Assembly (NCBI GenBank): GCA_050743625.1
Contig: JBOGED010000407.1
Span: forward strand, 1-34,641
DNA length: 34,641 nt
DNA from: JBOGED01 sp050743625
GTDB lineage: Bacteria; Actinomycetota; Nitriliruptoria; Euzebyales; Egibacteraceae
Direction of reading: 5' to 3'
Shown one piece after another: positions 1 through 8,176 of the stretch. Position 1 is the stretch's first letter. The number at the start of each line of letters is the position of its first letter. A model generated the notes under the pieces. It worked only from the letters and a program-made list of their open reading frames with translations, had not been told where the DNA came from and ran no database searches. Both the position numbers and the translations under genes were made by a program.

Positions 1-84
1 TGGACCGGCGGGTCATCGCTAGCCGGCTCGCAACTCGTGCAACACCTGCAACACGACTCACAAACTTGACTCACGCGCAACGAC

Positions 85-131
85 TTTGCGGATCCAAGTC
101 CCCTAGTCTCGCCGAGACGGGCTTCCGCAAA
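85..131 (-). terminator. Nested inverted repeat behind the biosynthetic operon, possible terminator
   Basis: TTTGCGGA (85-92) and TCCGCAAA (124-131) form a perfect 8-bp outer stem. Inside it GTCTC-GCC-GAGAC (106-118) forms a 5-bp stem with a 3-nt loop. The element begins about 43 nt beyond the stop codon of the last gene of the minus-strand operon and has no T-tract. A terminator role is inferred from position. No gene is supported in 1-174. Confidence 0.4.
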
Positions 132-174
132 CCTCGCTCTCTTGGGGGACCTGAGCCCTGGTCCATGGGGCGGG

Positions 175-744
175 TTACCGGCCCAGGATGTCGACCAATG
201 CGGCAGTCACCGCGTCCACCGGCTGATCGGCGTCGACGGAGTGCAGCAGACCGCGGTCCCGGTAGTAGGCCAGCAGTTCTGCGGGTGGATGACCCGCCCG
301 TAGCCGTCGGTCGATGACTGCCGGATCGTCATCGAAACGGCTATCGGCAGCTCGCCGCCCGGCGAGCCGTGCTCGCAGCGTGGCTGCGTCGACGGAGAAC
401 TCCACAGCAGCCTTAAGAACCCAGCCCAGCCGGCCGAGCACTTCGTCGGCGAGGCGCGCCTGTGCGATCCGACGCGGGAACCCGTCCAGCACCACGCCGG
501 ACCGCGACGTAGCAACGATCGCCGCGGTGACGATGTCGACCAAGAGCTCGTCGGGCACGAGCTCGCCAGCGGCCATGTAGCGGCGGACGGCCACGCCGCG
601 GGTGGTTCCCGCGCGCACCTCCTCGTGCAGGAGCTCGCCACTGGCAATCCGGCCCAACCCGAATCGGGTCGACAGCAATGCACCCTGAGTGCTCTTCCCG
701 CTCCCTGGCGGGCCGAGCAGGACGATGGCCATGCTGGCGCTCAT
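175..744 (-). CDS. Adenylate kinase family protein, short form, last gene of biosynthetic operon
   Basis: A 189-residue nucleoside monophosphate kinase. The P-loop GPPGSGKST spans residues 11-19, followed by the NMP-binding part (ASGELLHEEV, then GELVPDEL), the DGFPR motif, and a short LID replacement around GRR...SRFDDD. The length fits short adenylate kinases, which catalyse ATP + AMP to 2 ADP. The ATG overlaps the stop of the upstream aat-like gene (ATGA, 741-744), and AGGAGG lies 5 nt before the start, so it is co-translated with that gene. The housekeeping adk of actinobacteria normally sits in the ribosomal protein operon beside secY, so this is probably a second copy tied to the cluster. 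It could recycle AMP released by the adenylation domain or phosphorylate a nucleotide intermediate; both roles are inference. Fold assignment is secure, substrate is not. Confidence 0.9.
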   Translation of the reverse strand: MSASMAIVLLGPPGSGKSTQGALLSTRFGLGRIASGELLHEEVRAGTTRGVAVRRYMAAGELVPDELLVDIVTAAIVATSRSGVVLDGFPRRIAQARLADEVLGRLGWVLKAAVEFSVDAATLRARLAGRRAADSRFDDDPAVIDRRLRAGHPPAELLAYYRDRGLLHSVDADQPVDAVTAALVDILGR

Positions 745-1574
745 GATCCCTCCTGTCCGGCGGTCGCCAGCCGAGCGGCGGGCTGGCTCGACGGGTCTAA
801 CGCCACCGGGTTGGCGAGCTGCGCAAGGATGGACAGATAGCGAACCCGGTCCATGGGCGAAGCACCCGCGGCGACCACGTGGGGGCTGAGAACCTGCACC
901 GCGATGAGCTGGACCGGGGTCGGGCTCAGCCGGTCAGCGAGATCGGCGACCGCCACCTTAGAGGCGTTCGACGCGGTATGGAACATGCTATCGGCCGAGA
1001 ACACCGCACCGGTGGCGACGCCGAAAAGGCCCCCGATCATGGTCTCGCCGTCCCACACCTCAATGCTGTGTGCCCAGCCGGCCTGGTGCAGCGCGATCAT
1101 GCCGCCGGTCAGCTCCTCGGTGATCCAGACGGGTTTGCGGCTGCCGGCACACCGCGCCATCACCTCGGTGAAGCGTTGATTCGCGGTGGTGCGCCACCCC
1201 CGGTATCGGTTGCGCAACAGTCGCCGCATTGAGTGGCTAAGGTGCACATCGGGCACGCCGATGACGGGCATCGGATCGGGGCAGTGCCAGGCAAGGTCGT
1301 ATGGGTCGGCGCGCCCCGGCAGGAGGGCGATACGGCCTGACGCGGTGTCAGCGGTGTGCAGGGTGCGGTTGATCAGCGCGCCGACCGCTCCGTCCGCCGG
1401 CATCGGAAAGACCCCGGCGCGATAGGCCTCGAGCAGCTCAGGCCCAGAGAGCCCGCCACCGTACGCCACGGGCTCGGTCGCCGGGGCAGAGGTCAGGTCG
1501 ACCTCGCGCCATGACAGGCCCCGATCACGGGCTTTGGCTCCGCCATACTTGACCACGCGGGCATCGCCGATCAT
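741..1574 (-). CDS. Divergent leucyl/phenylalanyl-tRNA-protein transferase (Aat) homologue in NRPS operon
   Basis: A 277-residue protein of the Aat family, which moves Leu, Phe or Met from aminoacyl-tRNA to an N-terminal amine. Family landmarks are clear: ELLEAYRAGVFPM (46-58), WHCPDP (96-101), RFTEVMARCAGSR (134-146), VWITEEL (149-155), GWAHSIEVW (166-174), SMFH and NASK (196-206), and LIAVQVLSPH (223-232). By my alignment to E. coli Aat, Trp49 is Met58, Glu156 is Asp195 and Asp186 is Ala225, while Trp111 (Trp150) and Gln188 (Gln227) remain. About 35 extra residues precede the conserved start. The gene overlaps the NRPS stop by ATGA (1571-1574) and overlaps the kinase gene downstream, so translation is coupled on both sides. 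I infer a tRNA-dependent aminoacyl transfer onto a small-molecule intermediate rather than N-degron tagging. A normal housekeeping Aat is the alternative. Confidence 0.88.
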   Translation of the reverse strand: MIGDARVVKYGGAKARDRGLSWREVDLTSAPATEPVAYGGGLSGPELLEAYRAGVFPMPADGAVGALINRTLHTADTASGRIALLPGRADPYDLAWHCPDPMPVIGVPDVHLSHSMRRLLRNRYRGWRTTANQRFTEVMARCAGSRKPVWITEELTGGMIALHQAGWAHSIEVWDGETMIGGLFGVATGAVFSADSMFHTASNASKVAVADLADRLSPTPVQLIAVQVLSPHVVAAGASPMDRVRYLSILAQLANPVALDPSSQPAARLATAGQEGS

Positions 1575-4500
1575 GTCCCACCCACCACGGACGCAAGCTC
1601 GGGCCGGCCGGTCGGGCGGGCGAGTCCGTGCAGTACGGCACTGACCGCCGCCGCGAGCTGCCCCACGAAGCCCTGGTCGACCAGCGCGGGGTCGGTGACG
1701 ATCTCGATGCGGAGCTCGTTCTCCGCCAGTGTGGCGTAGAACGAGACTCCGGGCTCTGCGATCGACTCCTGGTCGGGAGTGAGGAGCCGGCGGACCACGC
1801 CCCCCACGACTGGTTGCTCCAACTGCTCCACCGTCTCGTAGCTGAAGAACAGCCGATCCCGGCGCCGAGTATGGCCGTATGCGCCTGGTTGCAGCTCCTG
1901 CACCAACAGTGGCAGCGGGACGTCCTGGTGACGCAGCGCGTCCAGCAACGTGCCCCGGGTGCGGGCGAAGGATGCATGTACCGGTTCGCCGGGGTCCGGC
2001 CGTAGCCGCAACACTACAGAGTGGGCCAGCCAGCCGATGATTCGTTCGAAGTCGGGGAGGCCGCGATTGGCGGTCGGCATGTGGATGACCAGATCCCGCT
2101 CACCCGTGGCAACGGACCAGCCCATCGCAACGGCGTGCAGTGCGGCGACAAGGGGCGTGGCGTTGCGGGCGGCGACCTCGTCGAGCAGGCGGCGGGTATC
2201 GTGAGGACTCAAGCCAACGGTGACGAGATGCCGTCCGGGCGGGTCGTTGGCCGTCGCCACCGGGAGTGCGAGTGCCGGGAACGGCTGGGTACCGGCCAAC
2301 GCGTCATGCCAGTAACGCAGCAGCGGTGTGCGCGCGGCGCCGTCCAGGCGGCGCCTCTGCCAGGCGACCCAGTCCACATGCTGCAGTGGGAGAGTGTCCC
2401 GCGCCCGGATGCCGTCGCCGAGCTCTTCGATGAGCGCGTCGACGAGGAGCTGACCTGCCCAGCCGTCGACGACCAGGTGATCGACGACCAGTATCAAAAC
2501 CGCGTGATCGCGTGCGAAGCGGTACAAAGCGACCCGCCAGAGTGGAGGTTCGGCCAGATCCAGCGGGGTGTTCATCAGTCGGGCCTGTGCGGCGATGGCA
2601 GTGGCGATCCGGTTGGGTTCGGCCAGCTGATCCAAGCTGCGGCGCTCCAGCCGGGTCGGTGCCTGTTCTGCGATGGAGACACTGAATTGGTTGGCGACGG
2701 CATCCACGCGGAATCCCGTCCGCAGCGATTCATGCCGCCGTACCAGCGCAGCCAGGGCTGCCTCGATGCGGTCGTCGGAAACGTCGCCGCGAACGTCGAG
2801 CACCACGGGAACGAAGTTCAGCATCCTGGGTCTTCCCGAACGCAACGCGCGCACCTCTTTGGTGAGCCGGTTCTCCTGTAGGTAGGACAGCGGCAAAGCG
2901 CCGCCGCGGGCGATCGGCACCGGCGGGTCCGCGGGGAGCCCCTCACTCTCGCGCAGCAGCCGATCGATCTCGGCCGCGTAGTCCCGCAGGACCGGCTGCT
3001 CCAACAACGCAGCCAATGTCAATGTCACCCCGAAGACGCCGCGCAGCCGTGCGGTCACCTGGGCGGCCGCGAGCGAGTTGCCCCCGATCGCCAGGAACTC
3101 GTCGGTCCGCTGTGGCCAGCGGCTGAGGACGTCCGCCCAGACCCCAGCGACGACCTCCTCGACGCCCGACAGGTACTCGTGGCCAGCCCCGGCCGTCTCA
3201 GACGCCGAGGCTGCCAGCAACTGGCGGTCGATCTTGCCGTTGGCGGTCATCGGGAGCGAATGCAGGCTCCGCAACGTCGCCGGAACCATGTAGTCGGGCA
3301 GCCGTGTTGAGATTGCCGCGCGCACCGACAGGGGATCGGCGGTGCCGACAATCCATCCATGCAACGCTCGGCGGTCGCCCTCGCCCACCGCGACGACGGC
3401 AGCCTGGCGGACCCCATCGCAGGCGAGCAGCGCATGCTCGATCTCGCCAACCTCGATCCGGTATCCACGCACCTTGACCTGGCCGTCGTGGCGACCGACG
3501 AACGCCAGCTCATCATCCGCCACCCACCGGCAGACGTCACCGGTGCGGTACCAGCGTTGGCCCCCGCGGTGTACGAAAGCGTCTCGGGTGGCCGTAGGGT
3601 CTCCCCGGTAGCCGCGCATCACACCCGTGCCCGCAACGAGTAGTTCTCCGTCGCGACCGGGCTGATCGATGGTGGCGCCGCCCTCGTCCACGAGCAACAG
3701 CGAAAGCCCGGCGACGGCCCGGCCGATGGGCAGCGGCCCAGAGCCGCTGTAGCCGCGAAGGTCATTCGACATAGTGGCGAGAATGGTGGTCTCGGTCGGG
3801 CCGTAACCGTTGTGCACCGCGCAAGGAAATGCCGGGGGAGGTCGGCGTCTCAACGCCTCGCCGCCGACGTCGAGGGTACGCAGCGTGCCGGGCCGGGCCG
3901 AGTTGGTGAACAACTGCTCGGCGATGACGGCGGGCAGGTAGGTGTGGGCAATACGCCGGGTGTCCAAGAATGCCACAAGGGCGTCGACGTCGGCGAGTAC
4001 GTGCTCCTCGGGGATCACCAGCGTCGAGCCGCTGCACAGCGTGCCCCACACATCGAGCACCGACTGGTCGAAGCCCAGACCCGCGGTCATCGCGACCCGC
4101 ACGCCAGGGGCCAGCTCGAACCGGTGCGCGTACCAGTCGAGCAGCTCGCGCAATCCACGATGCTCGATCTCGACGCCCTTCGGGGCACCGGTCGAGCCCG
4201 AGGTGTAGATCACGTACGCGAGACCGGAGCCCGTACGAGGTTCGGTCTCGCCGGATGGTCGACCAGGCATGGTCACTACAGGTGGTCCCGCTACCCGGCC
4301 GGCGAGGTGGTCTGTGCTGACCACGGCCGCGCAGCCGGCGGCATCGAGGATGTCGGCGATCCTGCCATCGGGCAGGCTCGGGTCAAGCGGCAGGTAGGCC
4401 GCGCCTGCCAGCCATGCTCCGAGCTGTGCGGCGGGCAGGGTGGCGTCCCGTGGCCGGAGCACGGCCACGAGCGCATCGGCTGTGTGGACCAGCGGCCTCA

Positions 4501-4651
4501 GCGCTTCGGCCCAGGCCTGCGCATCGCGCCATAGCGCGGCGTAGCTGAGGTCCCCCCGGCTATCGACGACGGCGATCGCGTGTGGTTGGTGGTCCACCCA
4601 GCGACGGACCGCGTCGATCGCGTCGCCTGGCATTGCGAGGTGATTCTTCAC
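1571..4651 (-). CDS. Nonribosomal peptide synthetase, A-PCP-C module without thioesterase
   Basis: A 1026-residue single-module NRPS. The adenylation domain (about 12-480) has core A3 TSGSTGAPKG (150-159), NGYGPTETT (281-289), the TGD (370-372), RGYRIEVGEIE (395-405) and Lys473. Aligned to GrsA, the ten specificity residues read D195 Q196 L199 Y238 D261 G263 G282 I290 L291 K473, a code I cannot match to a known substrate. The carrier domain (about 497-565) has GGNSL with phosphopantetheine Ser526. The condensation domain (about 586-1010) has RHESLRTGF (639-647) and DHLVVDG (724-730), where Asp replaces the first His but the catalytic His725 is kept. There is no TE or reductase, so release must be by condensation with a free amine or in trans. 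The GTG start at 4651 is chosen because GAGAGGAG lies about 5 nt upstream; Met7 is the alternative. The end overlaps the aat-like start. Confidence 0.95.
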   Translation of the reverse strand: MKNHLAMPGDAIDAVRRWVDHQPHAIAVVDSRGDLSYAALWRDAQAWAEALRPLVHTADALVAVLRPRDATLPAAQLGAWLAGAAYLPLDPSLPDGRIADILDAAGCAAVVSTDHLAGRVAGPPVVTMPGRPSGETEPRTGSGLAYVIYTSGSTGAPKGVEIEHRGLRELLDWYAHRFELAPGVRVAMTAGLGFDQSVLDVWGTLCSGSTLVIPEEHVLADVDALVAFLDTRRIAHTYLPAVIAEQLFTNSARPGTLRTLDVGGEALRRRPPPAFPCAVHNGYGPTETTILATMSNDLRGYSGSGPLPIGRAVAGLSLLLVDEGGATIDQPGRDGELLVAGTGVMRGYRGDPTATRDAFVHRGGQRWYRTGDVCRWVADDELAFVGRHDGQVKVRGYRIEVGEIEHALLACDGVRQAAVVAVGEGDRRALHGWIVGTADPLSVRAAISTRLPDYMVPATLRSLHSLPMTANGKIDRQLLAASASETAGAGHEYLSGVEEVVAGVWADVLSRWPQRTDEFLAIGGNSLAAAQVTARLRGVFGVTLTLAALLEQPVLRDYAAEIDRLLRESEGLPADPPVPIARGGALPLSYLQENRLTKEVRALRSGRPRMLNFVPVVLDVRGDVSDDRIEAALAALVRRHESLRTGFRVDAVANQFSVSIAEQAPTRLERRSLDQLAEPNRIATAIAAQARLMNTPLDLAEPPLWRVALYRFARDHAVLILVVDHLVVDGWAGQLLVDALIEELGDGIRARDTLPLQHVDWVAWQRRRLDGAARTPLLRYWHDALAGTQPFPALALPVATANDPPGRHLVTVGLSPHDTRRLLDEVAARNATPLVAALHAVAMGWSVATGERDLVIHMPTANRGLPDFERIIGWLAHSVVLRLRPDPGEPVHASFARTRGTLLDALRHQDVPLPLLVQELQPGAYGHTRRRDRLFFSYETVEQLEQPVVGGVVRRLLTPDQESIAEPGVSFYATLAENELRIEIVTDPALVDQGFVGQLAAAVSAVLHGLARPTGRPELASVVGGT

Positions 4652-4685
4652 GTCGACTCCTCTCTAAGGCGCGGCCGCTCGGTGC

Positions 4686-5354
4686 TCAGCGGAGACTGGA
4701 GGTCGCGAGCACCTTGGTCTCTGTCTCGCGCAAGGCCGTCATGCCTTGGACGAGCAGCCCGCGGTCGCCGTGGTCCCGCCAATTCGCGCGCTCGGGATGG
4801 CCGATCCGCTCGGAGATCAGGGTGCGCATCAAGTGGCGCTCGATGGGCTGGTTCACGACGAAGTAGAGGAGACGGTCGTCGTCGGTCTCCAGATACAGGT
4901 AGTCGCCGTACTGCTCGTAGGTGTCGGTGATCTCGTCATAACCGGCGAGCGCTACATAGTCGAAGCGGCTGGCCAGACGGTCGGAGACATCGACATCACC
5001 CGGAATGCAGTGCAGGTGGAAGTGGTGGCAGAGCCGGTGCTCCGGCCCGTCGGACAGGCAGTGGCCGGCGCGGCCGTGCTCGTACAGTGTCGCGGTGCCG
5101 AACCGGTCACGAACCAGTTGCTTCATCTCCTGTCGCAGCTTGTCGAGTTCCGCGACGTCGTTACGGGGCACCTCGCCCGCGCATCCGTGGTGCTCGCGGG
5201 AATAGATGATGAGGTGGCCAGCGACCAGCGGGGATGGGTCGAACAGGACGCCGAAGCGCTCGCGCTCGGTCAGCGCCAGCGCTTCGTCGGCGGAACAGAA
5301 CACGCAGCCATCGGCATACTGCCCGAGAATCCGCGCGTATCGGGTGCTGTGCAT
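4686..5354 (-). CDS. HIT-domain protein with C-terminal extension
   Basis: 222 residues. The N-terminal half is a HIT fold: CVFC (17-20) as a zinc pair, GHLIIYSREHH (46-56) as the nucleotide-pocket strand, and the triad H111-F-H113-L-H115, with His113 as predicted nucleophile. About 100 further residues follow, roughly doubling the length of a simple Hint protein; I do not recognise that part. HIT proteins hydrolyse or transfer NMP groups, including aminoacyl-adenylates and P-N bonded adenylates. GAGGAG precedes the ATG by about 6 nt. It lies 34 bp upstream of the NRPS start and 40 bp behind the PLP enzyme gene, in one transcription unit. Possible roles are tailoring of a nucleotidyl intermediate, clearing of stray aminoacyl-AMP, or self-immunity of the kind HIT phosphoramidases give against microcin C. 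None can be decided here. Confidence 0.85.
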   Translation of the reverse strand: MHSTRYARILGQYADGCVFCSADEALALTERERFGVLFDPSPLVAGHLIIYSREHHGCAGEVPRNDVAELDKLRQEMKQLVRDRFGTATLYEHGRAGHCLSDGPEHRLCHHFHLHCIPGDVDVSDRLASRFDYVALAGYDEITDTYEQYGDYLYLETDDDRLLYFVVNQPIERHLMRTLISERIGHPERANWRDHGDRGLLVQGMTALRETETKVLATSSLR

Positions 5355-5394
5355 CGTGATCTCCTCGGTGTTCGGAATGCAGTGGTGGACCAGG

Positions 5395-6570
5395 TCACGC
5401 GGGTTGCCGGAGCGGCGCCCGCATAGCGATCGTGGTGAGTGCTTCGACGAGTGCCTCGATGTCGAAGGTCGTCGTGCTGCTGCCGAGGCTGACTCGCACC
5501 GTGCCGTGAGGCGCGGTCCCGAGCGACCTGTGGATGAGTGGTGCGCAGTGGATTCCGGCCCGGGTCATGATCCCGAAGTCGTCGTCGAGGACCGCCGATA
5601 GCTCACTCGGATAGAGGTGCGCAACATTGATCGACACGACCGGCACCCGAGGCAGCGCCGGGTGCACGTGATGCATGATCAGGCCATCGATCTCCCTCAG
5701 CCGGCTGAGGCACAGCGTGAACATGCGCTGTTCACGCTGGCGCACAGTGCTGACTCCCTCGGCAAGGAGCAGCTCGACGGCCGCCTTGAGCCCGGCGATG
5801 CCCAGGTAGTTGGAGGTGCCGGCCTCGAACTTCGCGGGCATCGCGGCGGGATGGGTCAACACATGCGACGCCGACCCCGTTCCACCCCGCATCAGCGGTC
5901 GCACCCGGGAGGGGTCGCGGACGTACAGGCCGCCGGTGCCGGACGGCCCCCGCAGACACTTGTGACCGGTGAAAGCGACGATATCGACGCCCAGCGCGTC
6001 CACGTCGATGTCGAGCAGACCGAGCGTCTGCGACGCATCGAGAAGGAACATCGCCTCGGCTTCTCGGGCGATGGCGCTCAGCTCACGCACCGGCGCTACG
6101 GCTCCGGTCACGTTGGAGGCGTGATTGACCACGACCAGCCGGGTGGTCGGGCGCAACGCGCCGCGGAAGCGATCGAGGTCGAGGACGCCGTCCTCGGCAA
6201 CGTCGACCACCGTGTACGAGATGACGCCGGCGCGTGCCAAGGCCTCCAAGGGACGCAGGACCGAGTTGTGCTCGGTGTTGGTGGTGACAACGTGGTCACC
6301 GGGCGACACGGTGCCGATGATCGCGACATTGAGCGCGTGAGTCGCGTTCGCGGCGAACGCGACACGCGACGGGTCGGCGGCGCCGAGCAGCGTGGCCAGC
6401 ATCGCCCTCGTCTGCTCGACGAGGAGGTCGGCGGCCCGCGCCGAACGGTAGCCGCCCCGCCCAGGGCTGACGCCGAGATCGGTGAGGTAGTCACGCGCCG
6501 CGTGCCATACGGCGTCGGGCTTGGGATATGACGTGCTGGCGTGGTCTAGATAGATCGGGGTACGAGCCAT
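5395..6570 (-). CDS. Cysteine desulfurase-like class V aminotransferase
   Basis: 391 residues, fold type I PLP enzyme of the SufS/CsdA-like branch. Landmarks are YLDHAST (7-13), NATHALN (75-81), TEHNS (99-103), LLDASQ (176-181) with Asp178 and Gln181, and TGHKCLRGPSG (201-211), where Lys204 should carry PLP. HCAPLIH (341-347) supplies Cys342, the position of the persulfide cysteine, followed by GTVRVSLG. The closest family pattern I know is the stand-alone cysteine desulfurase group outside isc/suf operons. The reaction would be L-cysteine to L-alanine plus enzyme-bound sulfur. No scaffold, ThiI-like or MnmA-like acceptor lies beside it, so the sulfur may go into the cluster product. A PLP reaction on another amino acid is possible. 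It is second in the apparent operon, 55 bp from the exporter gene; AAGAG before the start is a weak ribosome site. Confidence 0.9.
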   Translation of the reverse strand: MARTPIYLDHASTSYPKPDAVWHAARDYLTDLGVSPGRGGYRSARAADLLVEQTRAMLATLLGAADPSRVAFAANATHALNVAIIGTVSPGDHVVTTNTEHNSVLRPLEALARAGVISYTVVDVAEDGVLDLDRFRGALRPTTRLVVVNHASNVTGAVAPVRELSAIAREAEAMFLLDASQTLGLLDIDVDALGVDIVAFTGHKCLRGPSGTGGLYVRDPSRVRPLMRGGTGSASHVLTHPAAMPAKFEAGTSNYLGIAGLKAAVELLLAEGVSTVRQREQRMFTLCLSRLREIDGLIMHHVHPALPRVPVVSINVAHLYPSELSAVLDDDFGIMTRAGIHCAPLIHRSLGTAPHGTVRVSLGSSTTTFDIEALVEALTTIAMRAPLRQPA

Positions 6571-6625
6571 CGGAATCTCTTTTCTGTCGTCGGTTCAGCT
6601 GGGAGCGACCTCGCCCAGCGGGAGG

Positions 6626-7876
6626 TCAGACGGAGTTGGTGAGCGGCTGCTCGACCGGGGTGAAGCGCCAGCGGGAGGTCGACGCCCATCCCGCCGCGCC
6701 ACGCGCGACGTAGCCGAGCAGCAGGAAGACCGCAGCTGCGGCCAGCCAGCCCGCCGCGCCGAGGAAGATCACCACGCCAGTGGCGAGCAGCGGGCCGGCG
6801 ATCGATTCGACCGACATTCCAAGCGCGAACGTGCCCTGATACTGCGCCGGCGCCTGGGGCGCGGCGAGCTCGAAGCTCAGTGCCCACGAAGCCACCGAGG
6901 TCAGTAGCTCGCCGAGGGTCAGCAGCGCCACTCCGCTAGCCAGCATGGCGACCGCCGGAGCGAGCGGCACGAACGCGGCGATCGCGATCAGGGCACAAGC
7001 CGGCGCGATCACCCAAGCGCCCCATCGAGCCGCGCTGGCCGCGCCCCGGACATTAGCGGCGTACCTGCTGGCCCACACCTGGAGTGCGACCGCCAGAAGC
7101 GTGTTGAGCAGGAACAGCCCGGATACCACCGATCCGGGTGCGTCGGTGTGGGTGGCCACCCAGATCGGCAGCGCGATCACCAACAGGCTGTGATGTGTCG
7201 CGAGTAGCCCGCACAGCAACGCCATGGTCAGATAGGGCATATCTCGGAGTGCTATCCATCGCTGCGCGTCCAGCCGTCGACCGGGCGGCGCGACATGTGG
7301 CAAGGCCATCGCCAGCCCTGCGGTCAGCGCTGCCGCGGCGGAGCTGAAGAAGACCAGCGCGAGGTAGCCTTCCCTGGTGTCCAGGTGCAGTGGAATCGCC
7401 GCTCCCGCAGCACCGAGCGACACACCGAGGTTGAACACCGAGCGCAGGTACGCCTTGAGTCGAACGCGATCGCCTCCGGCGGTCATCCCCGCGATCACGG
7501 CGTTGCGCACCGCCCCGGCACTGCGTTCGGCGAAGCCAAGCCCACATACCACCGCGAGGAACAGCGGGAAGGAGTGCACCACCGCGTACGCCGCGAACAG
7601 TGCTGCCTGCAGCGAGGAAAGGACGGCGAAGACCTCACGGGCGCCGACTCGATCAGCAGTTCTGCCCACGAGCACTGGGCCGAGAAGCCCGACCGCCCCG
7701 GCAGTCGCGATACCCGCACCGACCTCACCCGCGGAGAGCCCGACTGACCTGGTGAAGAAGATGGCGCTGCTGGCAGCGAACGAACCGAACCCGACGGCGC
7801 TCGCGAACGTCGTCCCGGCAAGTATCCATCCGGGGCGGTCCGCGGGTAGCAGGGCAGGTAACTTCACTCTTCTCAT
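6626..7876 (-). CDS. Major facilitator superfamily transporter, first gene of the operon
   Basis: A 416-residue protein with about 12 hydrophobic segments and the MFS loop 2-3 signature GRTADRVGAR near residue 60. The frame is open further upstream to 8050, but that extra stretch is Arg/His-rich and lacks hydrophobic segments, so I start at ATG 7876, just after GAGGGAG; GTG at 7867 (Val4) is an alternative with better spacing. The protein ends in a hydrophilic tail after the last helix. As the first gene of the operon, and the only membrane protein in it, it is most likely the exporter of the product and a source of self-resistance. Import of a precursor cannot be excluded. Substrate cannot be predicted from sequence. 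Confidence 0.88.
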   Translation of the reverse strand: MRRVKLPALLPADRPGWILAGTTFASAVGFGSFAASSAIFFTRSVGLSAGEVGAGIATAGAVGLLGPVLVGRTADRVGAREVFAVLSSLQAALFAAYAVVHSFPLFLAVVCGLGFAERSAGAVRNAVIAGMTAGGDRVRLKAYLRSVFNLGVSLGAAGAAIPLHLDTREGYLALVFFSSAAAALTAGLAMALPHVAPPGRRLDAQRWIALRDMPYLTMALLCGLLATHHSLLVIALPIWVATHTDAPGSVVSGLFLLNTLLAVALQVWASRYAANVRGAASAARWGAWVIAPACALIAIAAFVPLAPAVAMLASGVALLTLGELLTSVASWALSFELAAPQAPAQYQGTFALGMSVESIAGPLLATGVVIFLGAAGWLAAAAVFLLLGYVARGAAGWASTSRWRFTPVEQPLTNSV

Positions 7877-8176
7877 CTCCCTCGCAGTTCTTTGTGGTGC
7901 TATGGACTTTTTCAGGGATGCACGCCACCGTCTGTCGCCGCCGTGATGCTGGAAATGACGTCGAGCTGACACAACGAAAACGGCGTGGTGAACGAGAGAA
8001 GGGCCGGACGCGCAAGGGACCTGAGAGAGCCGCCCAGCGACGCCTGACACCCACGCGCAACGGCCAGGCGAGGGGGGTGCGGTGGGCGGTGGACTACCGG
8101 CTGGGGAGCGAGGTCAAAGGTGCAGGTAGACTCCGCCCTTCATCGACGGAAGCGGACACAGGGACAGGAGAGGCGA
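7877..8176. other. Divergent intergenic region between the biosynthetic operon and leuS
   Basis: 300 bp with no convincing gene. It must hold promoters for the minus-strand operon and for leuS. On the minus strand TTGTGT with CAGCAT 17 nt downstream (about 7949-7977) is a weak promoter candidate. On the plus strand TAGACT (8127-8132) could be a -10 for leuS, but no good -35 is visible. I looked for a T-box (TGGNACC core) ahead of leuS and did not find one. Confidence 0.5.

Noticed and set aside
7877..8176. T-box riboswitch or other leader RNA ahead of leuS
   Set aside because: No TGGNACC antiterminator core, no following terminator helix and no leucine specifier loop could be found; only a normal AGGAG site precedes the GTG.
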